Positions 50,776 to 57,457 of a stretch of 64,000 nt of DNA are shown here, piece by piece. Numbering within the stretch: position 1 is the stretch's first letter; each line of letters starts with the position of its first letter. The stretch comes from a virus: positions 93,896-157,895 of IMG/VR virus record IMGVR_UViG_3300022839_000006; one strand, written 5' to 3'. The notes under the pieces are model-generated. The model saw only the letters and a list, made by a program, of their open reading frames with translations. It made no database searches and was not told where the DNA came from. A program made the position numbers and the translations under genes.

Positions 50776-51208
50776 TGTATGTTCTTCCTCTTTTGGTGCC
50801 AACTGTGTACTTGCTCTCTAACGACCAATTACTTTTTTCTTTGAAGGCAATGATTTTAATTTTGTTTAACTCCGCCACGGGCGTATCAGATTGATCAGGG
50901 TACACAATTTCTAACAGTCCCCATTCTTCAAGAAGAATGGCTGTGGTGTTTCTACGTGCAATGTCTTCTTCGTCTAGGGTATTATGCTTTCCATCAAGAA
51001 TAAACAACTCTTTGAAATGCATAATAGCGTACCGACTTGCATCTGTACTTTTGTCTTTTTTGTGTAGTATGTGACAGGACTGGTACAAGATGCGTTCTCT
51101 CCGTGACGCAATTCCTATTCGTGTTAGTGTCTCTTTTATCTTTAGGAAATTGTCTGGGGTGATTAGCTCGATTTCTACACCGTGTCCTCTAAATAGGTTC
51201 TGATACAT
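50759..51208 (-). CDS. regA: Translational repressor RegA
   Basis: 149 aa (T4 RegA is 122 aa). VEIELITPDNFLKIKETLTR followed by IGIASRRERILYQSCHILHK and MHFKELFILDG match T4 RegA closely; LLEEWGLLEIVYP is a further conserved block. In T4 it binds start regions of early mRNAs, including gp44 and gp45, and stops their translation. The C terminus carries ~25 extra basic residues (NWSLESKYTVGTKRGRTY). It follows gp62 as in T4 and overlaps dut. Confidence 0.95.
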   Translation of the reverse strand: MYQNLFRGHGVEIELITPDNFLKIKETLTRIGIASRRERILYQSCHILHKKDKSTDASRYAIMHFKELFILDGKHNTLDEEDIARRNTTAILLEEWGLLEIVYPDQSDTPVAELNKIKIIAFKEKSNWSLESKYTVGTKRGRTYNENIS

Positions 51209-51289
51209 GTTATGTTCACTCTCATTTCTTGTTATTATCTACGACGAGTTCATTGTGAATGTTCGCATGTTTATTTATCATTTTTATTT
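51209..51289 (-). other. 81-bp gap between gp62 and regA with A/T tracts
   Basis: The minus strand carries A-rich runs and a GATAAATA (51272-51279, 7/8 to the late promoter consensus) 64 nt before regA. No hairpin was noticed. It may hold a weak promoter for regA, or simply be leader sequence. Confidence 0.35.
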
Positions 51290-51769
51290 TTATTTTTTTG
51301 TGGGCTTCTGCTCTCCTGTTTCTGATAATGTACGTAGATCGCTGAGATTTTGCTCTGTAAGTAGTTTCAGGTATTGTTTTGCTATTTCAGGACGAACACC
51401 ATACAACTTTTGAACCATCACAATGTCATCGTTCTTTTCTAGTTTGTGCCACTTTGAAAATCTCTTTCGCTTTCTGAGCGAACCCATGTAATAGTAGAAC
51501 TGTGCTGTATCTGGTATACACGAATGTATATTCATCTCATTGGCGTGCAAGACCGTATCAGGGAAAAACCCAAACCCACGATTGATGATATACGCTACAT
51601 AGTCTTTTGCAACCTCAGGCTCCTGTGCAATCATGTCTTTTTTGGTTTCAGATACAGCTGTCATGAACTCGAACGGACTTTTCTTCAACGTCTTCGTAAC
51701 GACTTGTTCCTCAGCACAACCTTCATATGGCTTTATCACATCACACGCGTCAATTTCTACCAAACTCAT
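51290..51769 (-). CDS. gp62: Clamp loader small subunit gp62
   Basis: 159 aa (T4 gp62 is 187 aa). PFEFMTAVSETKKDMI and YVAYIINRGFGFFPDTVLHA then NEMNIHS match the family (T4: [21 protein letters not shown]), and FYYYMGSLRKRKRFSKWHKL matches its conserved RGKRYGKW segment. gp62 acts with gp44 to load the gp45 clamp on DNA. The start overlaps the stop of the zinc-ribbon microgene as ATGA. The lysine-rich C terminus is shorter than in T4. Confidence 0.88.
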   Translation of the reverse strand: MSLVEIDACDVIKPYEGCAEEQVVTKTLKKSPFEFMTAVSETKKDMIAQEPEVAKDYVAYIINRGFGFFPDTVLHANEMNIHSCIPDTAQFYYYMGSLRKRKRFSKWHKLEKNDDIVMVQKLYGVRPEIAKQYLKLLTEQNLSDLRTLSETGEQKPTKK

Positions 51770-51936
51770 AAATCCTTCCCACTGACCATTTTTTGCATCG
51801 TATCAGCACACTCTAAACACACAACAAGTACATGATCGCCGTCCGCCGTATTGATATGTAGACTGAACTTCTCTTTTTCACTGACCATCGCTGGACATAG
51901 CTTACACTTGACTTTCTTGGCTTTGAATATGCTCAC
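51766..51936 (-). CDS. 56-aa zinc-ribbon microprotein between gp44 and gp62
   Basis: Uncalled small gene with a GTG start (51934-51936) overlapping the gp44 stop as GTGA, and a TGA overlapping the gp62 ATG as ATGA. The product has VKCKLCPAMVSE and, 22 residues later, VVCLECADTM: two CxxC knuckles, the pattern of a zinc ribbon. Both overlaps imply strict translational coupling with the clamp loader. It may bind DNA or the loader; the function is unknown. No such gene lies between 44 and 62 in T4 as far as I recall. Confidence 0.82.
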   Translation of the reverse strand: MSIFKAKKVKCKLCPAMVSEKEKFSLHINTADGDHVLVVCLECADTMQKMVSGKDL

Positions 51937-52877
51937 AAATCACACGATGCCATTATTTCTGTCAAACATGCAACCAAATTCAACTCGTGATCAGGAACGG
52001 AAGTGTGTTGAAACTGGTATTTTCCAAGAAGAACAACAAAGTCAGCCATAGAGTTAAGGGGAACAACAGTAAGTCCTGTATCAAACAACTTGCGAAAGAT
52101 GTTCGCGAAATCTTGGTCAGTATTAGAAGCGACCCACTTACGCATTTCTGTGAAGTTCTTGTCTTTCAAAAACACAAACAATCCGTCAACAGACTCTTGT
52201 TTGAAGTTAACAAATATCCCCTCGTCAATTCTACCCGAAGAAGCGTATTTTTGCAATTCGTTAAGGGTCCGACGGAAATCAGGGAAATGCTTTTCAACAA
52301 CTTTCGCTACTACTTTTGTGTCAAAGTCCACACCTTCCTCTTTAAGGATCGAAAGTACTCGTTTGAAGAACTGCGCGGCTATTACAGGCTTCTCAGATTT
52401 GTCGATGGAAAATTCTACAAGAGAAAAACGTGAGTGAAGAGGCTCAATGATACGGTTTTTAAAGTTGCATGTGAAAATGAATCCACAGTTGCGGCTAAAC
52501 TCTTCAGAGAACGATCGAAGTGCATATTGTGTGTTTGGAGTGAGGTAATCAGCCTCGTCAATTATCACATACTTGCGACCGCCCGCAAACGATACAGAGG
52601 ACGCAAAATTTGAGATCTCATAGCGGAGAGTGTCGATGCCACCATTCAACGATCCGTTGATAATGATGTAGTCGCAGCTAAGCTCTTTGAGCATTGCGAC
52701 TGCAGCAGTCGTTTTACCTGTTCCAGGCGTTCCAGAAAGTAGTAGGTTGGGGATGTTTTTATCGTCTACAAACTTTTGAAAAGACTTCGTTGTCTTTTCT
52801 GGTAGGATGATATCAGAAACTTTTTGAGGTCTGTACTTCTGGCACCACAGCATTTCAGCAGCAATTGAATCGAGCAT
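51933..52877 (-). CDS. gp44: Clamp loader large subunit gp44
   Basis: 314 aa (T4 gp44 is 319 aa). AAA+ ATPase: Walker A LLSGTPGTGKTTAAVAML, Walker B YVIIDEADYLT, sensor-1 FIFTCNFKNRI and the arginine-finger-like SRF block (LHSRFSLVEF). The start WCQKYRPQKVSDIILP is the clamp loader signature. It loads gp45 with gp62. It follows the 71-aa gene after a 51-nt gap that holds part of a 38-bp palindrome. Confidence 0.96.
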   Translation of the reverse strand: MLDSIAAEMLWCQKYRPQKVSDIILPEKTTKSFQKFVDDKNIPNLLLSGTPGTGKTTAAVAMLKELSCDYIIINGSLNGGIDTLRYEISNFASSVSFAGGRKYVIIDEADYLTPNTQYALRSFSEEFSRNCGFIFTCNFKNRIIEPLHSRFSLVEFSIDKSEKPVIAAQFFKRVLSILKEEGVDFDTKVVAKVVEKHFPDFRRTLNELQKYASSGRIDEGIFVNFKQESVDGLFVFLKDKNFTEMRKWVASNTDQDFANIFRKLFDTGLTVVPLNSMADFVVLLGKYQFQHTSVPDHELNLVACLTEIMASCDL

Positions 52878-52911
52878 AATATAATACCTTTGTGTGTGTT
52901 AATCAAATAGG

Positions 52912-52949
52912 GTGGATGGTGATGGTCTTTAAAGACCATCACCATCCAC
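52912..52949. repeat. Perfect 38-bp palindrome between the small gene and gp44
   Basis: 19-bp arms GTGGATGGTGATGGTCTTT and its exact complement with no loop bases. It spans the last codons and stop (52929-52931) of the 71-aa gene. RNA from either strand forms a long hairpin. No T-tract follows on the minus strand, so it is not a standard terminator. It may be an mRNA processing or attenuation element upstream of gp44. Confidence 0.8.
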
Positions 52950-53144
52950 TTCGTGATCCATTTCGCCATCCACTTCGGTGGCTTCAGCTGAGTGGCTCTC
53001 TATAAACACAACAAACCTCTCGCGTACAGTTCCCACTGCAACTAACTCACTTCCTTTGAACGAGCCACGCTCTGTACAGGCATCAATGATGTTGACCACC
53101 ATTCCAAGATCGTTTAGTGTCAGGCTGTTTTGTAGGTCAGTCAT
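52929..53144 (-). CDS. Small protein between gp45 and gp44
   Basis: 71 aa from the ATG at 53144, preceded by AAGGGG at 7 nt; the longer frame to 53249 runs into gp45 and is not needed. TLNDLGMVVNIIDACTERGS and ELVAVGTVRERFVVFIE form a compact helical pair that I recall from marine T4-like phages at this position. It overlaps the end of gp45 by 8 nt. The C terminus is acidic (EVDGEMDHEVDGDG). Function unknown; association with clamp or loader is possible. Confidence 0.75.
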   Translation of the reverse strand: MTDLQNSLTLNDLGMVVNIIDACTERGSFKGSELVAVGTVRERFVVFIESHSAEATEVDGEMDHEVDGDGL

Positions 53145-53811
53145 GTCGTTGCCCCTTTTTATATGTTGATTTTGATTCGATTGCAATGAAGTATGTAACT
53201 TTAGATGAACAGAATTTTGATATCCCTTTTGAGGACAGTTCAACTTCATAGTCGCCTGAGAGAAGAGGTAGATTCTCCGTTTTAATAATCAGCGAAAAAG
53301 TATCATCTGTATTGCCCAATTCGAACCCATACGAGTCAGCAGACGGGTTTGCACTGTCAATTGCTTGTAGATAACACTTGCCCTCAGCGCCCACAAACGC
53401 AATCTCAGGCAACTGAAAGACACTCGACGCCTTCAACACCTTTGATAGATCATCTGCAGAAAGTGAAACAGACACGTCAACAGATGGCAGCTTAATTTCT
53501 TTCTCTGGGGGCGAAATTATCATGGACGGATCAGCATAAACATACTTCGCCTTGCTCTTTCCTTCAACGATTGTGATAAAGCTGCTACCAAAGTCAAGAT
53601 CAGGATCTGAATATAGGCTACATACAGACAAGAAGCGTGGAAGGTTGTATATTCCTGCTGTTCGTGGAAACTCGTCAGGAACAGTGGCAATTGCCATGAT
53701 AGTTTTTAGCGGACTGATCGTTTTGAGTGTGTTGCCTTCTTTAAGAAGGATGGATTGGTTGATTCCTGCAAAATTCTTTAGTACTGTCATCGTTTCACTT
53801 GATAGCTTCAT
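53137..53811 (-). CDS. gp45: Sliding clamp gp45
   Basis: 224 aa (T4 gp45 is 228 aa). MKLSSETMTVLKNFAGINQS and KTIMAIATVPDEFPRTAGIY with NLPRFLSVCSLYSDPDLDFG match the family start; KLPSVDVSVSLSADDLSKVL opens the second clamp domain. It is the trimeric processivity clamp and, in T4, the mobile activator of late transcription. A clear sigma70 promoter lies at 53844-53872. Confidence 0.95.
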   Translation of the reverse strand: MKLSSETMTVLKNFAGINQSILLKEGNTLKTISPLKTIMAIATVPDEFPRTAGIYNLPRFLSVCSLYSDPDLDFGSSFITIVEGKSKAKYVYADPSMIISPPEKEIKLPSVDVSVSLSADDLSKVLKASSVFQLPEIAFVGAEGKCYLQAIDSANPSADSYGFELGNTDDTFSLIIKTENLPLLSGDYEVELSSKGISKFCSSKVTYFIAIESKSTYKKGQRHD

Positions 53812-53843
53812 AGTATATCCTTTGTATGTGTTGGAGTGTTATA

Positions 53844-53872
53844 ATTATAACAGATCTTGGCGTCGAAGTCAA
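53844..53872 (-). promoter_or_regulatory. Early sigma70 promoter for the clamp operon
   Basis: Minus-strand TTGACT (53867-53872, 5/6), exact 17-bp spacer, TATAAT (53844-53849, 6/6), with the start expected near 53837, about 26 nt before gp45. It points the same way as the genes and would drive gp45, the small gene, gp44, zinc ribbon, gp62, regA and dut. Confidence 0.82.
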
Positions 53873-53875
53873 TGG

Positions 53876-53900
53876 GGGACCGCTCTTCAATAGCGGTCCC
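53876..53900. other. 9-bp hairpin just upstream of the gp45 promoter
   Basis: GGGACCGCT / AGCGGTCCC with a 7-nt loop. It lies 4 bp upstream of the -35 box and overlaps the end of a 33-codon ORF. It lacks a T-tract; it may insulate the clamp operon from upstream transcripts. Confidence 0.6.
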
Positions 53901-53988
53901 GTTCTATGACAGACGCTGATTTTCCTCGATAGCTGGGGCTGTATTCCAGACACAATCTACTGATCATTTCCTCACGAGTAGTTGTCAT
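53887..53988 (-). CDS. Possible 33-aa microprotein upstream of the gp45 promoter
   Basis: The ORF opens at an ATG (53986-53988) with GGAG 8 nt upstream and reads MTTTREEMISRLCLEYSPSY before a basic end. It fills the gap after the DexA-like gene. Good SD and spacing support it, but the short length and lack of recognised homologues leave it unproven. Its 3' end lies inside the hairpin 53876-53900. Confidence 0.45.
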   Translation of the reverse strand: MTTTREEMISRLCLEYSPSYRGKSASVIERDRY

Positions 53989-54022
53989 TTGTCACGCTCC
54001 ATTTTTTGTAGAAGGGCGATTG

Positions 54023-54667
54023 TTATCTGTCGACGTTTTCCATGTCGAGCTCTGCACGCATAATTGCTTGCATACGAAGAATATTAGCCATAACGTCGAT
54101 GCTCGAGTCTGCTTTTACATGAATGCTTTTCCAATATTCTTCATCGTTAATTGGCGCCATGTCAAGCTTGGGAAGATTGAACTCAAACTTCGAATCTATA
54201 AACGTTGACATGTCGCGGGACTTGTGACGAGGAAGGTGTTCGCGGATCACACCTTCTTTCGTTGATTCACAGAACAGACGCCACAAGATTGCTGCATCAT
54301 CCATGCTGTTCCAAGACCACCAAAGATCGATTTTACCGTACGGTGCTAGGTAATTTACGAATTCTTTCGTAAATTCGTCTACTGTAAGATCTTTAGAATG
54401 TGGCTTCAACGTCCTTTCAATAATCGCTTTGGGCTGAGATGTCCAAAACTCAACACCGTCTGACAGTGCCACACGTCCACGCGCTTTTTGGTCAGCAATG
54501 CTAAACTTGAATCGTCTTATCTTTGAATAGGCTGATTTTGTAGTGTACGGAGTAGAGGATACCATTGTTTTTGTGTCGACTACAGCAACAGAGCAGTCCA
54601 AGACAATACAGCTTTCAGGGTGGTAACCAAGCATTGAGAAGTCTATGAACAGAAACTTATCCTTCAT
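54023..54667 (-). CDS. dexA: DexA-like DnaQ-fold exonuclease, probably degenerate
   Basis: 214 aa from the ATG at 54667 (MKDKFLFIDFSM); T4 DexA is 227 aa. The fold-level match is FLFIDFSMLGYHPESCIVLD, the FWTSQPKAI stretch (T4: EWWKNQSPEA) and DLWWSWNSMDDAAILW. In T4 motif I is D-x-E (DFETM); here it is D-F-S. In the third motif, ADSSIDVMANIL aligns with HDSIHDCAKDIL, so the general-base His becomes Ile. If the alignment is right, catalysis is impaired. It overlaps the upstream gene by 11 nt. Confidence 0.75.
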   Translation of the reverse strand: MKDKFLFIDFSMLGYHPESCIVLDCSVAVVDTKTMVSSTPYTTKSAYSKIRRFKFSIADQKARGRVALSDGVEFWTSQPKAIIERTLKPHSKDLTVDEFTKEFVNYLAPYGKIDLWWSWNSMDDAAILWRLFCESTKEGVIREHLPRHKSRDMSTFIDSKFEFNLPKLDMAPINDEEYWKSIHVKADSSIDVMANILRMQAIMRAELDMENVDR

Positions 54668-55190
54668 TACACGTTCCCGCTTTATACAAATTAAGTTCCA
54701 TTTGCTTGGTTGTACCGTCCGTTGCACGTCCATAGTCACCGTCATACGTCTTCAATGCTTCTGCTTCAAACAACACAAATTGAGCAATTCGAGTGCCTTG
54801 TTTGACTCTGACAGGCCCTGTTGTAACATGCAGTGCACCACCAACATTCCCACTGTATCCTGTATCATAAACACCCGACGTGATGAACACTCCATTACGA
54901 TTAAACGAGGAGCGAATTACCAGCCATCCAGCCTCACTCTCCCCGACCGAGACATCGCTACCCATTACAACATCATAAACACCAACGTCTAAGTTAAAAT
55001 ATCCGTCGGCATCAACCTCGACATTGGTGCGATCGCGGTGCTGTTTTTTATCGTCATCAATCTCAAAAAGCGCAGATGAAATGGCGAATACTCTGTCCAA
55101 TCGTACATCTATCGCGTTGGAGCTTACCATGTCCTTATCGACGTTGGTCGCTGTACTGTTGCTCTGTTCACTGGCGATGTGTTTCATCAT
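54657..55190 (-). CDS. dCTP-deaminase/dUTPase superfamily protein
   Basis: 177 aa. The trimeric-barrel signature is spread over MGSDVSVGESEAGWLVIRSS, FNRNGVFITSGVYDTGYSGN, GALHVTTGPVRVKQGTRIAQ and the end YDGDYG, as in dCTP deaminases (RSSLAR, D-x-G, IAQ, Y-x-G-x-Y). The catalytic Glu usually seen in deaminases after D-x-G-x2-G is not evident (GALHV), so it might be a dUTPase-like or regulatory member. A separate true dUTPase is encoded at 50260. It overlaps the DUF3310 gene upstream by 4 nt and dexA by 11 nt. Confidence 0.75.
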   Translation of the reverse strand: MMKHIASEQSNSTATNVDKDMVSSNAIDVRLDRVFAISSALFEIDDDKKQHRDRTNVEVDADGYFNLDVGVYDVVMGSDVSVGESEAGWLVIRSSFNRNGVFITSGVYDTGYSGNVGGALHVTTGPVRVKQGTRIAQFVLFEAEALKTYDGDYGRATDGTTKQMELNLYKAGTCNEG

Positions 55191-55525
55191 GTTTCCCGAC
55201 GCTCCTTGTCCGTAAAATGTGTCAGAAGGATGATGTAATGCATCGACTTGAGAAGGTCCTTCCGGTTGATACCTTCTTTACGTCCAAGTCTCATGAGATA
55301 TTTGATGGCTGTCCCTTGACACATTTCACTGGCAATGTCGAGTGATTCCCACACGTCTATTGTTTGAATCTCTTCCTTGCCGACGTAGTGTTGAGAATAA
55401 GTACTTCCGATGTACTCTCCTACGTCGCGGAGTATTTCTTGCTCACTAAACTTGTATTTAATTGGAGGCAAGTAGTGGTCGTCTGTCGTTTCTTTATGTT
55501 GGGGTTCGTCTAATTCATCTTGCAA
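55187..55525 (-). CDS. DUF3310-like protein
   Basis: 112 aa from a TTG start at 55525 with GGAG 7 nt upstream; a start at 55579 is possible but overlaps dpdA by 65 nt. SSTYSQHYVG-type segment (IGSTYSQHYVG), DVWESLDIASEMCQGTAIKY and LMRLGRKEGINRKDLLKSMH match DUF3310, a family annotated as phage nucleotide-metabolism related but without a proven function. It overlaps the DpdA-like gene by 11 nt and the next gene by 4 nt. Confidence 0.8.
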   Translation of the reverse strand: MQDELDEPQHKETTDDHYLPPIKYKFSEQEILRDVGEYIGSTYSQHYVGKEEIQTIDVWESLDIASEMCQGTAIKYLMRLGRKEGINRKDLLKSMHYIILLTHFTDKERRET

Positions 55526-56384
55526 GGTCAGTCTCCATGTTAATAAGGTTGTCGATATAATCACAATTGGTCCTGGCAAGGTTGATCAAGGCTGAATCGG
55601 TACATACCATGTCAAAATCAACCTCGTGCTCATACTTGCCGTTCACTAAGCCTGAAGGACTATTGTCGAATCTGACGTTGTTCAATCCTGCCCACACAGC
55701 AGCAGAACTGTCCCACGTGTTAATATACCCAAGGTGATCTTTGACCAGAGATATTTCATTGGGACCGTCGACCATTCCAAGCATGTGAACACGCTTGTTG
55801 TTGTCCTGGATCTTTTGTACAATCCCACGATCAACGAGGGCGTTCAGAAAGTGCCATCTGGAAAGAAACCGTTGAAGTTTGTTGTCTTGCTCTACGCCAT
55901 ATGCATTCGGTATAGCAAGAATGGACACGCCAATGTAATCTACGTGTTTGGAATCAGCTGCCCATGCAAAACCATCGATTAGATCTTCGATGTCACCAAT
56001 ATTCGACTGTGGGACAAAGAATGTCCCAAACCCACCATCCCTGATTTCTCGGCTAGTTTCAACAGCTTTGTCGATTGTTTTTTGACCTGGCTCAGCAGGA
56101 TAATCAGACATTACAATGTAATCGGCACCTACTGTTGTGCCCATCTCGACAAGCTTTGATGAAGGATACATAGGTAACCCTTGCTTGAACATCTCAAACC
56201 CGCCGTTATCAAGAATTGTGATGTTATCAGGGTTTTCAAAATTTTCGTCGCTATACCACTGTGCATAACGTTGATCTGTTTCAACAAGATGTGCCAACAC
56301 AAGATGTGTCTTTCTTCCTTTAGCAAAGTCGTCAAGGTGGGGGGTGGGCGCAATGTGACAAAAGTCTGTCATGTAGTTCTCCAT
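55515..56384 (-). CDS. dpdA: DpdA-like 7-deazaguanine transglycosylase
   Basis: 289 aa TIM-barrel enzyme of the tRNA-guanine-transglycosylase superfamily. ITILDNGGFEMFKQGLP carries the conserved D-x-GG-F; ADYIVMSDYPAEPG, VDYIGVSI, HMLGMVDGPNEISLV and YINTWDSSAAVWAGLNN are the later barrel motifs. Phage DpdA swaps guanine in DNA for a 7-deazaguanine. FolE, QueD and QueE, which make the precursor, are encoded 3-6 kb upstream. It has GGAG 6 nt before the ATG and is preceded by a terminator-like hairpin, so it may have its own promoter. Confidence 0.82.
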   Translation of the reverse strand: MENYMTDFCHIAPTPHLDDFAKGRKTHLVLAHLVETDQRYAQWYSDENFENPDNITILDNGGFEMFKQGLPMYPSSKLVEMGTTVGADYIVMSDYPAEPGQKTIDKAVETSREIRDGGFGTFFVPQSNIGDIEDLIDGFAWAADSKHVDYIGVSILAIPNAYGVEQDNKLQRFLSRWHFLNALVDRGIVQKIQDNNKRVHMLGMVDGPNEISLVKDHLGYINTWDSSAAVWAGLNNVRFDNSPSGLVNGKYEHEVDFDMVCTDSALINLARTNCDYIDNLINMETDLAR

Positions 56385-56399
56385 ACTATAAATGCAAAG

Positions 56400-56427
56400 A
56401 AGTGGAGGGCATTGGTGCCCTCCACTT
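56400..56427 (-). terminator. Intrinsic terminator between the PTPS-like gene and dpdA
   Basis: 12-bp perfect stem AAGTGGAGGGCA / TGCCCTCCACTT with a CCAA loop on the minus strand, followed by CTTTGCATTTA. It lies right after the PTPS-like gene. The U-tract is imperfect, so read-through is likely. Confidence 0.7.
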
Positions 56428-56438
56428 ATTAGTTCTGG

Positions 56439-56819
56439 TTATTGGTAGATTGAAGTGGAGCCGTTCTCACCATCTTCAGATATTTCGATGTGAATGCCAC
56501 GATCGGGATATCGCGCTGATATCTTCTCTGCAAGATCATCTGAAATCATCTCACAGCTTTTGTAGTCTAGCTGCAGGGTACCGTCACCATACAACGATTC
56601 AAGCCAACGCTTGAATTGAATAAATTCAATGTCACGGTCGTCGTGAAAGACGTCAATGGCCACTTTGATGTGAAAGATGTGACGATGTGGATAACCCAAA
56701 AAGCTGACATCATACTCGTCACCTGTAGCGAGTTCCGGATCAGTCAGGGCAGCGGGATATTTGTGAATCCCCTCTCGCTGAAACTTGACCCAAATACGGT
56801 TTGTAATTTTATTTAGCAT
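56439..56819 (-). CDS. PTPS/QueD-like T-fold protein
   Basis: 126 aa. YPHRHIFHIKVAIDVFHDDR followed by DIEFIQFKRWLESLYGDGTL, a KSCEMISDDLAEKI block and HIEISEDGENGSTSIY align by eye with E. coli QueD (HGHSFMVRLEITGEVD..., SEVLAKWI, VKETCTAGCIY), so this is probably a T-fold relative. The HRH keeps two His ligands, but the catalytic Cys before it and the D-H pair are not evident. It lies between two terminator hairpins beside dpdA, separate from the true QueD at 61952. It may bind pterin or deazapurine without catalysis. Confidence 0.6.
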   Translation of the reverse strand: MLNKITNRIWVKFQREGIHKYPAALTDPELATGDEYDVSFLGYPHRHIFHIKVAIDVFHDDRDIEFIQFKRWLESLYGDGTLQLDYKSCEMISDDLAEKISARYPDRGIHIEISEDGENGSTSIYQ

Positions 56820-56839
56820 TATACGTCTCCATTATATAG

Positions 56840-56871
56840 AAAATGATGTAGGACAGAACCTACACCATTTT
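56840..56871 (-). terminator. Intrinsic terminator upstream of the PTPS-like gene
   Basis: 13-bp stem AAAATGGTGTAGG / CCTACATCATTTT (one G-U pair) with a 6-nt loop, followed by CTATATAAT on the minus strand, after the stop of the 88-aa gene at 56895. A TATAAT at 56831-56836 could start a new transcript for the PTPS-like gene. Confidence 0.72.
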
Positions 56872-56894
56872 GATTGTTGTTCGTCGGTTCGTCA

Positions 56895-57161
56895 TTAGTC
56901 GATTTGCGTAACAGGAACCATCGTCATTCCTCCTTTGTTATCAACTTCAACTTTTGCATAAGATCTGCCGCCGCGATTCTCAAGACCTTTATATCGTCCA
57001 GTTGTCTTCACACCCTTGGTGTTTGTAAAGGATACAGGATCGCCTTTTTTCATCTTTTGTACGCGCTTTTTGGCTTTGTCATATTCTGCATCGCGTGATG
57101 CAGGCATGTCCTCGGAAAGCTTAGCTTTAATTGATTCTTCGATTAGTTGTTTGATTGACAT
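56895..57161 (-). CDS. Small basic protein of unknown function
   Basis: 88 aa from the ATG at 57161 with AGGAG 8 nt upstream; an earlier ATG at 57194 is less supported. MSIKQLIEESIKAKLSEDMP is helical, then a basic stretch (KAKKRVQKMKKGDPVSFTNT) and a small beta part (TGRYKGLENRGGRSYAKVEV) that resembles an SH3-like barrel. It could bind nucleic acid, but nothing more is recognised. A terminator follows it. Confidence 0.7.
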   Translation of the reverse strand: MSIKQLIEESIKAKLSEDMPASRDAEYDKAKKRVQKMKKGDPVSFTNTKGVKTTGRYKGLENRGGRSYAKVEVDNKGGMTMVPVTQID

Positions 57162-57221
57162 GTGCAATTCTCCTGTTATTGACTTGATTAGCATTGTCGT
57201 CTATTTATGTGAAAACGAAAA

Positions 57222-57452
57222 CTACACAACGCGGTTATCTGGAAATAATGCAAGCTGGGCTGCAATTCGGTCAAGTTCATTGGGCGTAGAGGCTTTGCGA
57301 ATCGTCGACTGAAAGCGTTTGACGTTTTGGCTATTCTCGCCTTTAGCGACGAATTCTTTCACAGCTTTCAAGAGAATCTGTTGTTTTTCGTCTGCTGATT
57401 GTGCTGCCCATACTTTTTTTGCTACGTCGCTATAATCATTCAGAGTTTTCAT
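57222..57452 (-). CDS. Small helical protein of unknown function
   Basis: 76 aa, all-helical by appearance (MKTLNDYSDVAKKVWAAQSA, EKQQILLKAVKEFVAKGE, PNELDRIAAQLALF). AAGGA lies 8 nt before the ATG. It sits between two other small early genes and follows the 132-aa gene by 5 nt. No motif is recognised. Confidence 0.7.
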   Translation of the reverse strand: MKTLNDYSDVAKKVWAAQSADEKQQILLKAVKEFVAKGENSQNVKRFQSTIRKASTPNELDRIAAQLALFPDNRVV

Positions 57453-57457
57453 TTGAT

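Noticed and set aside
57202-57209. CATAAATA on the minus strand before the 88-aa gene
   Set aside because: One mismatch, located among early genes; too weak to list as a promoter.
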